64,000 nt of DNA from assembly GCF_036785885.1 (NCBI RefSeq), contig NC_092329.1, forward strand, positions 9,238,001 to 9,302,000. The letters run 5' to 3'. Position numbers and translations under genes: made by a program. Shown here piece after piece: positions 16,897 through 27,712 of this stretch. The notes beneath the pieces are model-generated. The model worked only from the letters and a program-made list of their open reading frames with translations, ran no database searches and had not been told where the DNA came from. Position 1 is the stretch's first letter. Each line of letters begins with the position of its first letter. The stretch comes from Coffea arabica (Eukaryota; Streptophyta; Magnoliopsida; Gentianales; Rubiaceae).

Positions 16897-16993
16897 GGAG
16901 AAGAGATGTATAACGAGGCTAGACTCTAGAGTAGAGACAAGACAGTATTTCCTGCTTTGTGAAGGCTCTAAGGTAGCAAGCACGAATCGGCCA

Positions 16994-17002
16994 TTATATA
17001 AG
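16994..17002 (-). promoter_or_regulatory. TATA-like box of the first UGT gene
   Basis: CTTATATAA on the minus strand lies about 100 bp before the chosen ATG at 16896. This gives a plausible 5' UTR of 60-70 nt and makes the upstream in-frame ATG at 16983 unlikely to be inside the transcript. Confidence 0.45.
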
Positions 17003-17970
17003 AAAATTGCGAGGCAAATTCGCCGTACCTGGACTGGTGTATGAGGCAGGACTTTCTGAAATTTTTGACAATATTATATTGAAGTTTGAACCCAGATTGA
17101 CTGGCATTTTGCATAAGTGAAAACGTCATTTAAATCGTTAGCGCAAACGTATACATTTCATGGAAGTTTCTGTTTTCAAGTTCCAAGTAAGAACAACGCA
17201 TTCTCGCAGAACAAATGGTAACCTTCTTCCCGCTTCAAATTCCCTACTTCTGTCTGCTCATATCATATGGATAGTTTCACAGGAGTCGGAGACAAGACAT
17301 GCATCAAGCTTTTGAGAAAATTTTAGGCCATTAAGACCACTTGAAGATTTGAGATGCCAGTTTGAACTTAGTTTCAAGAAAGTGAGGAGTCATCACATAT
17401 CCAAAGGCTGGTGACCAACATTTTTCTGACCTTAGATAATCCCTTCTTTGTTCAGTTACAAGTTAATTTGCAAAACTCTGCAAAAGTCTAATTGAGAAAT
17501 ATTTGTACGACAAGATATATAGTAGTAGTTGATATTGACTCCTAATTTAACCACAACTCTTTGTTGACTACCCTTACTCTAATCATGGTATTGACCATGT
17601 CTCATGAGACCGGCGGAATTGATGTTAAAATTGAAAGCCTGAAACTTTCTCACAAGAAGCCCCGTCCAAAATGACATTCTTATTAATTTATTTGGAAATG
17701 TAGTATAAACCGGCCGGATGGTTTTAGACTGTGGTCGTCCTCCACGTGCGTTTCACGTGTTATTTAGTTGTTTTTGCTGTTTTTTTTTTCTCCTTGGGCT
17801 AAAGAAGGGTCCCTCTGCTTTGGAATTGAGCGCGCATCATTACGCTTTTTATTTATATGTGTGCAAACGGCAGATTCCTCATCTCATTACCTCATAACCA
17901 ACAGATTTTGTTTGAAAGGCGGCTACACTGTCATCATTGCTATCATTTATTATTTATTACAAATAAATTC
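17003..17970. other. Spacer between UGT copy 1 and the B3 relic
   Basis: No gene recognised. It should contain upstream promoter sequence of the minus-strand UGT and, further right, the 5' flank of the broken B3 gene. Confidence 0.5.
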
Positions 17971-18269
17971 TGCTGGCATGCTCTGTGTTTGTAACAGTGG
18001 TTTGCTGTGCCTGCAAGCTAGTAATTTCTTTGGTTTCCAACAGTCCTCTTCACAGCTTCTCGTGCATCCTCTTCCCTGCTTTTCATAGTTTCTCTTCCCG
18101 ACTTTTTGTTACCGCCGATGGAACCCTGCCTTTTCATCTCCGCTGGCATGCTCTCCATTGGTCGCGGAGGTTTACTCTACCTTCAACCTACTAATTCCTT
18201 TGATTTCCAACACATTTCTTGCCAGCTTCTCGTGTTCCTCTTCTCTACTTTTCATAGATTCTCTTCCCT
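17971..18269. repeat. Tandem duplication of a 129-bp block at 170-bp spacing
   Basis: 17971-18099 and 18141-18269 align without gaps. Both share GCTGGCATGCTCT near the start, a middle CAGCTTCTCGTG or CCAGCTTCTCGTG, and TTTTCATAG..TTCTCTTCCC at the end. The units have diverged by many substitutions. The block lies directly upstream of the B3 relic and may be its old 5' flank or 5' UTR. Confidence 0.75.
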
Positions 18270-18396
18270 GTATCCGTGTCCTTATTATCCCCCCCTTCTG
18301 TCTTTCTTTTTAGTACCTCTTCGGCATCTTATTTGTCTTCTTTTTGCCAGTATAACTTGTTTTCCAGTCAAGACCTAACTTTGCCTTGGAAATGCA

Positions 18397-20121
18397 GAAT
18401 ATCGAACTTCCGTTGGGAAAGTTGCACCACAGCTGAAAACTAAAAAATTCTTAGCCCATGTCAAGCCTGTGCAGACTCCTCTAGCAAATGGAAAGCGCCG
18501 CTATACAATGCAGCACTATGAAGAAATCTCTGATGGAACTCATTCAGTCCCAACCGTGGAAGAAGAAAGCTCTTTTCCAAAAACTAAGCTTTCTCTCATT
18601 GACAGATTCAACAATTGTGATGATGCACAGGAAACCACCTCATTGAATTCTGAAGCCAGCAAAAACAAAAAAGCCAGGCAAAATTAGGGAAAAAAATAGC
18701 TGGTATAGCTAAGGCTTTTGCTCACATTTTGACTCTCTGCTGGATGGTTGCCACCAGAGTTATCCAAACTCATTTTGTCAGCAGGTTTTTGATAGTATTG
18801 CGGCCTGTATTAATTAACTAGACATGTTCTTTTACAATTATGCTCGTCAAACTGAGTACTGAAATGCATTATGCTCTGGAAGCAAATTTGGTATTTTTCC
18901 CTCATCGTGCCTTGTTTGTTACTGCGAATAGCCACCATGAAATATACGTAGTTGTTACTTTCTTTGGCCACAGAATCTATCGAAATGGGATCATTTGACC
19001 AGTTTTCCTTTAAATGCTAAAATATGAGCCTTACAACCACAAGTTCAAAACTGTCTTTCCATTTTTTTTTTGGCTCTTCCAGTTTGTTAGCCAAAGATAG
19101 AGCTGCAAAGGGATGCTGGTTCTTATTTAGATTTACTGAGCCTGAACAGGTACTAAGAAGATTTAGCATTTTGCTGCTATTAGCATACCGTGCCATCTCA
19201 TATCGCTTCTCATGCAGCTTATATTTACATATACACTGCAGATATTGCCTATTCCATTTCAAGCCCTTCTAATCAAACACCGATGTAGCCAGCTAACTAT
19301 AAGAGAAGGGTACAGAACTTGGATTATCAAGCTTCAGCGGCAGTCATTCACTGAAGGATGGCAAGAGTTTTTTCCACAGCAACATCATCAAGGAAAATTA
19401 CTTTTTCTTGCTTTGACATTCTGGTCACCTAATCTTCGATGTCATCCATTTTTGTGAGGACAAAAAACAAGTATACATGCCATGGACAGATCCTCTGCCT
19501 AATATGCTGCATCCCCAGCTATCCCTCGAGTTCGGAAGTTGAGGGCTGAACATTTTTGTTCTGTATCAGCCATTTTTTTTTTTTATAAATTTGTTTCTCT
19601 CATGCGAGTGTCCTTTACTTCCAGGTGATAAGAAGCAGAAAATGCTACACCAGCGAGTGTCATCATCCATGAGGCCTGATTTCGTACAAACCTTAACCGA
19701 AGACGTGTATTTCTATCAATTCATTGACAAACTGAATCGTCATAATTTTGTAAGTTTAATATATAGATTTATTCAATTTTTTACATCTATATCCCACAAC
19801 ACTCTTAGCTTTTGGTCCATGCAAGGCTAGAAAGTCCCAAGGTTTGTTGCTCAGTTCGTCCATAGCACAAAGACTCCTTCGATTACTCTGAGGACTGGAA
19901 ACAAAACAATAACTGTTTCAATGCGTGGGAGGCAATTTACGGACAACTGGAACATCTTTGTGGCAGAGCACCAACTACAGTTTCGAGAAGTTTTGGTCTT
20001 TGTTCCTGAATCCGTTACTACCTACACTTTTTTAATCTTTGATAGACACGGTGCAGAAAAACATTTCCCATGGTATGACAGCTTTTATGTGTATTCTATC
20101 ATGGGAGATGCGACAACTTAG
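18397..20121 (+). pseudogene. Broken B3-domain (REM-like) transcription factor gene
   Basis: Two B3 DNA-binding modules can be read on the plus strand. 18397-18687 encodes a charged, Ser-rich stretch like a REM linker and ends in a stop. From about 19243 a B3 domain begins (LPIPFQALLIKHRCSQLTI, then EGYRTWIIKLQ and FTEGWQEFF). Its tail HSGHLIFDVIHF is in another frame, reached only by losing one T from a six-T run at 19368-19373, and it is interrupted by TGA at 19414-19416, probably a former CGA. A second B3 part is spliced from 19633-19749 to 19831-20121 (KVPRFVAQFV, then VSMRGRQFTDNWNIFVAEH) and ends at TAG. Two defects in one domain suggest a pseudogene. Its 3' end lies 360 bp from a Helitron terminus, so capture is possible. 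The exon model of the left half is uncertain. Confidence 0.65.
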
Positions 20122-20449
20122 TTTTATCCTAATGACTTTTCTAATGAACGTGTAGTTTGAAATCACCATGTATTCCTTTGTTGTCCATTTTCTCCGTGTA
20201 TGTTTGTGGTGCACATCATGCATTTCCCTTTAAATAAAAGTTACGTATTTTACACCTATCCTTACAAATATATTCCTTATTCATGAATGCACTTTATATA
20301 GCACCCTTTACGCTCTTTCCTATACCATGAATCATTAACATAATCTCTTCAATTAATCCGATTAAAAAATTCATAGCTCAATTTTAAACACTGATTGCAT
20401 GACAACAAATGCTGTCTAGCTTTTGATCCTGGGCATATAAACAATTTCC

Positions 20450-20481
20450 CACCGTGTGCAAGCACGGTGATCATCTCCTAG
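20450..20481 (+). mobile_element. Helitron 3' terminus (hairpin plus CTAG), element body to the left
   Basis: A perfect 7-bp stem (CACCGTG and CACGGTG, loop TGCAAG; 20450-20469) is followed 8 nt later by CTAG at 20478-20481 and then T, as expected for a plant Helitron inserted before T. The spacer and end (GATCATCTCCTAGT) match the minus-strand terminus near 8737. The 5' end was not identified, so the cargo is unknown; the broken B3 gene lies immediately inside. Confidence 0.65.
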
Positions 20482-20939
20482 TAGTGATTAAGTTCATTTC
20501 GAAGACGACGACATTTTATTATAAACAATGAGGGGCCGGCTGGGAACTCGGGCTGAGAGGGCAGCCGTCCCCAGGTTTTGAGATTCTTCTTTTAGCCCCT
20601 TGAAAATTAAAAAAAAAAAATTCTTTTAACTCCTAGGAAGTTTTATAAGTTTGGAAGTCTTTTTCTTACCCCTCCAATAATTTGACAAAATTCTATTGCC
20701 CCACCTCCTCCTAGTATTTGCTTTATGGAAAATTTGAACTTTCACTTTTTTTTTTGAAATAAATACTCCTCCAATTGCCTCCCCCTCATATTGATAAAGG
20801 AAGAAGAAAAGTTTGATTTGGCATATGAAGAAAATATAATTGTTGAAAATTTTATTGGTTCGGACTCTCCTCAAGGTGATGAAAAGATATTTTGATTTGA
20901 TAGATATGGATTTCATCGGAATTCAAAGCTCCAAAAGAG

Positions 20940-21305
20940 TTGATTGACAATATGAAATTTTTGGATGATTGTGGTGCTAGTGGCTATTCTGAATTATTTG
21001 GTGATGATAATTTTGGCAAGAGAGCAACAATCTATAATTTTGTATTTTTGGACACTTACATTGGTGGTAAATATGGTGACTCTGATGATGAATGGATTTG
21101 TATGAATGAATACTTTAATCAAGAAGAAATTGCTGAGAAATTGTTTGCAAAATACAAAGTGCGTCCACTGTCACATATAAAAATGGAGTTAATAACCGAC
21201 AACAAGATGGAGTTGTATGTCAACTATACAGTGATACAGATTTGCATAGAGATTGTTGCTCGAGATGGTGTTGGACCTTCTGCCTCAATGGCGAGCTTGG
21301 TTTAA
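20940..21305 (+). pseudogene. Possible Mutator-like transposase fragment
   Basis: An open frame of 121 codons. Its central part (KYKVRPLSHIKMELITDNK) resembles the spacer before the MULE transposase core, where plant MuDR proteins have a similar pattern of Lys, Pro, Ile-Lys and Glu-Leu. An acidic stretch (YGDSDDEWICMNEYFNQEE) precedes it, as in many MULE N-termini. No catalytic core or zinc finger follows, so at most a fragment remains. It may instead be an unrelated hypothetical frame. Confidence 0.35.
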
Positions 21306-21700
21306 GAGAAGCAATATTAGCAAACTAAACTAAGTCTAGAACCATTTATTTATTAGTTTTATTAGAGTCAGTTTTTTAGTAGTTGTATGATTTAAGAATT
21401 TGTATTTTACTTGGTAATTTCTTATGCAAGTGGTTTCTTTTCCAACAAGTCCGGTAGGTTATAAATAGGATATTAGTTTAGACTATTTTCTTGAAAGAGT
21501 CTAGAAGAATTTGTCAAGTTTTCTATTATGGTGTGACTATCTTCATTGTTTGAGATTTCAATAATATTCTGATCTGAGTTTATTATTTTCTTCTCTCCCA
21601 CATTTATTTTGAGCGTCTATTGTATCTCTTCAATTTTGTAACCGTGCACACATTGATTATTACTAGAACCCTAAGATTTGGGTTCTACAGATCTTATTAT
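21306..21700 (+). repeat. LTR-like AT-rich block
   Basis: The stretch contains a TATA-like GGTTATAAATAGGA near 21458, a T-rich downstream part and an end reading GGGTTCTACA near 21694. Such features occur in Ty1-copia LTRs. No primer-binding site, second LTR or clear target duplication was found, so this may be a solo LTR or chance. Confidence 0.25.
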
Positions 21701-22792
21701 TTCATTAATTGATCTACAAAGTTCAGTTTTTTTTTTTAACTGCTTTGGCATTATACGTTACTCGTTTAAAACTTTGTATATTATGTAGAAAAAACTTTTG
21801 TTTGAAGTAATTTGGGTATACCTTTCACTTAACTATTTTCTTTTAGTTTTCCCTTTGGCATACTGACTTTCAAATTTAGGTAATTGATTCTATATACTTG
21901 TGATTTTATATGTTAAGTTGAAACTAATACATTTGTATATTTTCAAAATTTCTCTTCTTAAACATAAAAAATCAGCATTGCATTTAATTAGCAATATTAT
22001 ATAAGCATTTTGGTCTTCGGCTATGATTGCGTTTCAAAATTTGATGCTATAAAATATTTAAATATATTTTTCCCATCAGAGTGTAAGAATGAGCTAGTAG
22101 AAAATATAAAATCATGACTTTGCCGCTGATTGCAAAATCGCCGTAGAGCAATAGCACAGCCACATGCAACCAAGTGGGGTCAATTGACACCACTTAATTT
22201 TGGAAAATTAATTTTTAGGCTTTAGTAATTTAGAAAATTTTAAAGTTGCATCTTATTTGACCCCACTAAATTTTAACAAATTCTCTTTTCTATATACATT
22301 GACCCCAAACAATTGAAATTTCGTGTTTCTCGCCACCACAATAATTTTGAATTTATTTCAAGTTATTTATGGAAGTTAGTTCAAGAATAAATTCATTCAA
22401 AGTTTTCAAAAACAAGGGGTGTACTTTCTTGAGTGGAGTAAAAAAATCAATTCTTCAAACTGCAAAGTTTTCAAAAACAAGAATTTTTCTAGTAGATGGA
22501 AATTTTTTTTTTATTTATAACATGAAATTAAGTTAATATAATTTTTTTATAATACGGTAAAGATAGATTTTTTAAAAGAAACTCGTAGAAGATCAAGTTG
22601 ATGGTGATTCACAAATTATTTTTTAAAAAATCAAGATATTCATTTGGTTACATTGAAAAAGATGTATTTAACAAAATTGATGATAAATTGATTTTGCAGC
22701 GTTTTAAAAAAATGAATACTCATATGATACAATTTTAACATATATGTAACGTTAGTAGTTTTTATTTTTATGTTTTAAAAAAATAAGTTTTA

Positions 22793-23757
22793 GGGGCCGC
22801 TTGGTTCATGTTTAGGAATCGAAATTGTAATTGGAATCATTTACAAAAAATTAGTATGGGTTTTGATTGGGTTGTGGTCAAGGTATCAATACAATAACAA
22901 GCGCTTGGTAGATATTTGTCAGGAATGGATATTACATTAAAATTTGAATATTTTATCATTTGTAAATTTATTTTTGTTCTCTCCTTTTTGTTCTTAATCC
23001 AATTGCTGAACATCCTTCTTAACTGAATTGCAGAACTTTATAGTGACCATTAATGGATCAACCGGTATTTTTCTTGGACTTCAAGATCACAAAATCTGTT
23101 TACGTAAACCCCACTTGTAACTTGAAGATCATTAGATCTAGTTTCTAAATAACTTTAAAAAAGAAAGAAAGAAAGAAAGAAAGACTCAGATTTGCAGCCA
23201 TACAACCCCCAAAAAAGATGAGAGCCGTCGTCAGATTGCAGCCATACTCCACCACTTTAACTCCTCCTTCATTGCAGCCATACAACCCCCAAAAAAGACT
23301 CAGATTTGCAGCATAGAGCACAGAGCACAGAGCCGTCGGCAACCAATCAAGATGAGATTCTTTGGCCAACAAAAATTACTATCACATTTGCAGCACAGAG
23401 CCGTCGTCAACTGTGGAAGATTGGAAAAAAAGAGGCCTGCTACACCGGTAGGAGAGAAATTAGAAGATTGGAGAGGAAAGGGAAAGGCCGGTTTGATATG
23501 GAGAAGGAAGCAAATAGGAGAATGTGATGAAAATAGAAGAGAGATGGTGAAGCAATAAGTGAGATAAAATAAAAAAAAAAATTAGATTTGGAATCAAACG
23601 TGGGATTCCACAAAACCTCCCAACTTGGTCAGGAATGGGAGAAGTCCAATTTTTTAGGAATGATTCCAAAATTTGTATTCCAATACACTTAATCCAAGCA
23701 ACAAATAAGGGATTCATTCCTTTCCGTGATTTCCAAACCCTCTAACCAAGCAGCCCC
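22793..23757. mobile_element. PIF/Harbinger-type non-autonomous element (965 bp)
   Basis: Terminal inverted repeats GGGGCCGCTTGGTT (left) and GGGGCTGCTTGGTT (right, inverted) are flanked on both sides by TTA (22790-22792 and 23758-23760), the preferred PIF/Harbinger 3-bp target. There is no transposase. Inside are an (AAAG)n run at 23158-23183 and a local repeat of TTGCAGCCATACAACCCCC (23193 and 23273). It sits within the hAT-type element and is therefore the younger insertion. Confidence 0.8.
23158..23183 (+). repeat. (GAAA)n microsatellite
   Basis: About six GAAA units inside the Harbinger-type element. Confidence 0.85.
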
Positions 23758-23808
23758 TTAGTGTACTAAAATTTTGAATGGGGTCTTAGCTCCGCCACTG
23801 TCGCAGAG

Positions 23809-24920
23809 GTACCATCACCTGCTGAGAAGTCTCGAAAGTCGTCATCTGACTTGGACTTAATTTGATTATGAGTTTATGATCCTTCTCACATGCATTGTCA
23901 AGGACACCCTAAATTTTCCAAAAACTAAGGGCTTATTTGATAATTCAATTCAGCACTTAAATTTAATAGATTCAGATCTTAATATATTCAGACCGTTTGA
24001 TAATCAAAAATTGAATTTCTAAATTAATTAAGTGACACTGAATTTTCTAGGTAAAACTTGTTCCAAACATTAAGTGATAAACTATTCACTTATCACTGAA
24101 TATAATATGCACTCGAGTGTATTAGATTTAATACTTAACAATTCAATAATTTAATGGATTCGGATTTCAGGTTTCAGACTTCAATTTTACCCGAGTTTAT
24201 GCCTAGGGTAACTGTTGTGTCCAAAAAATGACATCCTGACAGTGATTTAAGATCATTTGGAAGACAATACTTTGATAAAGCATACACAAGCATGGCTGAA
24301 TTTCAACATCATTTGTATCGGCATCATCGCAGAGGACTGTAATCAATTTGTCAAACTAATAGTTTCAAAATTCAGTCGATATGCTAAGAGCGCTCATCAT
24401 TTTGTCAATTTGTCATGATTGAGCTGGAACTCAGGCAGTAAGCAGAAGTTACTGTGAATCATTTTGTTAATCAGTTCATTTTCAGGGAAACTCGTGTCAG
24501 TTCTAAACTGATGTAATGGAAAATTCTTTGACAATATTCTGGAACTGTTACATCGATGGATCTCAACAGCAACACAACCCTGTCAATTCTGTAATAAGTT
24601 CTTTCTTAAAATCTTTTATCTTATTCTCTGCTAGCTCCAGATTCTGCTTTTTCTAGCAACATGTTTCTGGTAGAGTTTGTTTTGCTGATCTAAATGAACC
24701 TTTCAGTGCATTACGCAAGCCTCCAGTGACAATCCTACGCAGTTTTCCATCGACTAAACAACTCCTCGATCAGTCCTCACCACTCCTTCAATAGGCAAAC
24801 TGAAGATCCACTAAATTGTTACCTTCAACACAATGTCCATGAACCATGATGTTAAGACAAACTGAAGACTTTTGAGGACTCCATCAAGCAGTTCATTTTA
24901 TCTGGATCATCATGAACAAC
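23809..24920. other. Spacer and 3' flank of the second UGT gene
   Basis: No gene recognised. 23930-24200 is AT-rich with phrases such as TTCAGATCTTAATATATTCAG and inverted partners that suggest a degraded MITE, but I could not define its ends. Confidence 0.4.
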
Positions 24921-26369
24921 TCATGTACCTTTCTCAACAGCCGGGCCAGGGAACAAGATGTGTTTTTTCTCTTCCAACGAACGAACGAAACTGTCAAGAT
25001 AACTTTGATTAGCATTCCCATCGCCGAACAAATTTTTCATTTTCAGGGCATTAGCCCTCATTGACTCTCCGTCTTCACTCACCACTGCCAATCTCAGCGT
25101 TTCGGCCACTGCAGTGCTTGTGAACGAGCCATCTTCTGCCTCTCTTGGTATCTCCACTCCAACTTTCTTGCCTTCCAGTAGCCTAGCATTCAGCCCTTGA
25201 TCATTCATCACTGGAAATAGTATCAGAACTCGGCCGAAACCAAGTGCCTCTATCACTGAATTCCAGCCGCAGTGAGTTAGGTACCCTCCAATTGCTGGAT
25301 GACTCAATATTTTCACCTGAGGAACCCATTCCATGTAAATCACTCCACGGCCGTTGGCATTGATTCTCTCAGTGAACCCTTCAGGGAGCATCTGTGAAAC
25401 ATCTTTTGTTGATCCTGGTGACTTCCTTAGCACCCAGAAGAATGGCAATTCAGATTGCTCTAATCCAAGAGCCAGTTCATGGACTTCTGTTTGGCCTAAC
25501 GCTACTTCAGTTCCCAGTGCTACATAAACCACTCTGCTTACACTTTGTTTATCTAACCAATCTTTAATGCTAAGCCATGTTTCATCAGTTTCCAGTTCAT
25601 CATCTTCATCCAGGGATGGAGGCAAAACCCCTAATGAAATAACTGGTTTCTTGTACAGTTCACAAACAAGATCAAACCATTCTGGCTCAAATTCAACACA
25701 GGTTCTAAAGACTACTAGGTCACTTCCCTCGATAGCAGCAGCAAATCTGATGACATCTGAAGTTCCAGATTCATTGCCAGATGAATCCTCTATGTGCTTA
25801 GCCACTTCGTGAAGACGATAAGCAATATTCAATGGAAACGGTATCCATTTGGGCACCCTTGTGAAGGCCTCAGCTGTTGACCTACCATCTACTTCATTCA
25901 ACAAGATCGATGGAGGTCCAATATAAGCCATAGTTGCTGCAGTAAAGAGACTAAAATAGGCTCTTGCGATACCATTTTTGGCCGCAATTTCCGGTAACCA
26001 ATGAGAAGCATAGTCATAGAGAATCCAATCTGGTTTTGGCGTTGTGTTTTCAAGAAAGGTGGCTATTGGTGATTGAAGCAAGTCAAAGGCTATCTTCAAG
26101 AACTGTTCTTTTTCGTGGGGTACGTCCATTGAAGACTCTCCCTGCTTTGGCAGGTTGTCACCTTCTGGCAGGGGGATGCTAACCATCTCAATCAGAGAAG
26201 CTAAATCGTGGGGAACCTTGGGAATTCTTTGAAGGTTTCTTGGAGTGGAGATGAACGAAATTTTGTGCCCTTTTTGAGCTAAGCATTTAGACAGCCTTAG
26301 AAACGGTATCAGATGGCCCATGGCTAGCCATGGGAACATAACTACATGAAGAAACTTGCTGTTTTCCAT
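24921..26369 (-). CDS. UGT91-family UDP-glycosyltransferase (copy 2)
   Basis: Intact, intronless paralogue of the gene at 15454-16896, 482 residues from the Met of MENSKFLHVVMFPWLAMGHL. An in-frame ATG ten codons upstream (26399) is less likely because similarity to copy 1 begins at the inner Met. His19 and Asp119 (ILYDYASHW) form the likely catalytic pair, and the PSPG box begins at Trp348. Expected activity is cytosolic transfer of a sugar from a UDP-sugar, probably to an already glycosylated metabolite. Differences from copy 1 cluster in the acceptor-binding N-terminal half (RAYFSLFTAATMAYIGPPS against AAFFSLFTAAALSFLGRPS), so the acceptors may differ. DNA for the PSPG region is nearly identical between copies, which points to recent conversion. 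Confidence 0.92.
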   Translation of the reverse strand: MENSKFLHVVMFPWLAMGHLIPFLRLSKCLAQKGHKISFISTPRNLQRIPKVPHDLASLIEMVSIPLPEGDNLPKQGESSMDVPHEKEQFLKIAFDLLQSPIATFLENTTPKPDWILYDYASHWLPEIAAKNGIARAYFSLFTAATMAYIGPPSILLNEVDGRSTAEAFTRVPKWIPFPLNIAYRLHEVAKHIEDSSGNESGTSDVIRFAAAIEGSDLVVFRTCVEFEPEWFDLVCELYKKPVISLGVLPPSLDEDDELETDETWLSIKDWLDKQSVSRVVYVALGTEVALGQTEVHELALGLEQSELPFFWVLRKSPGSTKDVSQMLPEGFTERINANGRGVIYMEWVPQVKILSHPAIGGYLTHCGWNSVIEALGFGRVLILFPVMNDQGLNARLLEGKKVGVEIPREAEDGSFTSTAVAETLRLAVVSEDGESMRANALKMKNLFGDGNANQSYLDSFVRSLEEKKHILFPGPAVEKGT

Positions 26370-27183
26370 GGAAAAGAGACGACAAATAAAGCTACACAAT
26401 GTGTCTTCAGCTTTGCTGTAGTTCTGAGGCCTAGTAAAAGTAAAACAAGCAGAGAAGGGATAGGCTCATAGGCACAATTGCCGGTTTCGATTCGTCCGTC
26501 TGATAGTAGAGTCAATAATTCGGTGCCGCGAGTACTAAAATTAAATTGAATGTCCACATCTAAAGCAGCAAAGAAAAGGACCATTTGTATCCGTTCAAAG
26601 TATTATATCACTACTATCTTGAATCCGGCAAACGTCCTTTTAACCATTATCATCTAACTTGTCTTTCATCCAAGCAGCTATATTCAATGGTTAAACTCAC
26701 CCATAAGTAGACAGAAAGAAGAATACTTTTTTTGGCTGTCTCGTCCTACCACCTCTGCTAAGAAACTTGCGCCAATTAGTGGTCGAGTTAGTCTCTATTG
26801 TTTATGAGTGCATACAAGGTTTCCATGTTCTTCTGAACAACTTTGCATGGCCAAAGTGAATGAAATCAAGATTTTCATGAATGAATTAATATGGAACGAT
26901 GGCTAATTTGAATTAATTGATTTCCAAAGAACTTCATTCAGACATGATATCATGGACTGGACTTGATTCAGGGATTTGCGGAGAACTGTGAAAATGATGG
27001 TATAGGATCATTTTCCAATCGTTTCACATTATAGTTCCATGAAAAAGATATTGTATATTTTGCCATCAACACCGTAAAATTCTCCAAAAATAATGAATAA
27101 GAATCCTAGTTATTGGTTTTAAGCAAAGAATCATACGTAACACTATAGTTTCACCTTGAATCATGTTTATTTTACGGATTAAC
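26370..27183. other. 5' flank of the second UGT gene
   Basis: No gene recognised. The part next to 26369 is the presumed promoter and 5' UTR; no clear TATA box is visible there. Confidence 0.45.
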
Positions 27184-27339
27184 TTTTTATACACTGACAG
27201 TATAATAAATTTTTTACACTAGCAGTTTTGGATGTATGCTATAAATGCATGATTTGAATTTTAATTTTGAATTCGTGTTATTTGCCATGATCTAAACCTA
27301 CTAGTGTAAAAAATGTTATACACGGACAGCGTATAAAAA
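27184..27339. mobile_element. Short MITE-like inverted-repeat element (156 bp)
   Basis: The left arm TTTTTATACACTGACAGTAT and the inverted right arm TTTTTATACGCTGTCCGTGT continue in parallel for about 42 bp, both ending TTTTTTACACTAG. The loop between is about 70 bp. No target duplication could be fixed, so the superfamily is unknown. Confidence 0.7.
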
Positions 27340-27712
27340 CAATATCCTTTTTAATTAGATAATTTTGCATTTTCCTGAGACTTAAAATAGTTTAACTTTT
27401 GTATTTTTGACGCTAAAAGTTTCCTAATAAAGTAATAGATGATGCTTCAAAGTCGACACTTCTATCACCTAAATTCACGTCCATTATAACTTTTAATATT
27501 AATATAGTACAAGTCATCAATGCTCGTGGAACAAATTATTAATGCATTAGGGGTGTGGATTTAGGTGGTAGAGGTGTGGAATTTACCCACCTCTAGAGTA
27601 ATATACAGAGAATCCCTTGCCCAATGACACAAATTTCTAAAACTTCTGCAAAGTCTTATTTGCTCCCACTCGTCTTGCACCATTGTTTAAGCTATCTTCC
27701 AATATCTTTTAT

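Larger units (their letters stand above)
22149..23800 (-). mobile_element. Non-autonomous hAT-type element, split by a nested element
   Basis: The right end read inward is CAGTGGCGGAGCTAA, a terminus common in plant hAT elements. The left end is CAATAGCACAGCCAC, a decayed inverted copy. Flanking 8-mers CCGTAGAG (22141-22148) and TCGCAGAG (23801-23808) agree at six of eight sites, and both differences are C/T, as expected from deamination of an 8-bp hAT target duplication. Removing the nested 965-bp element and its TTA duplication leaves about 684 bp with no transposase, so the element would need an autonomous relative to move. Confidence 0.65.

Noticed and set aside
16897-16983. Upstream in-frame ATG as start of UGT copy 1
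   Set aside because: The extra 29 residues do not resemble UGT91 proteins, and the codon lies only about 11 bp from the TATA-like box.
21265-21694. A complete solo LTR with TG...CA ends
   Set aside because: Candidate TG starts near 21255 and 21269 have no matching 5-bp duplication after TACA at 21694; kept only as a low-confidence LTR-like block.
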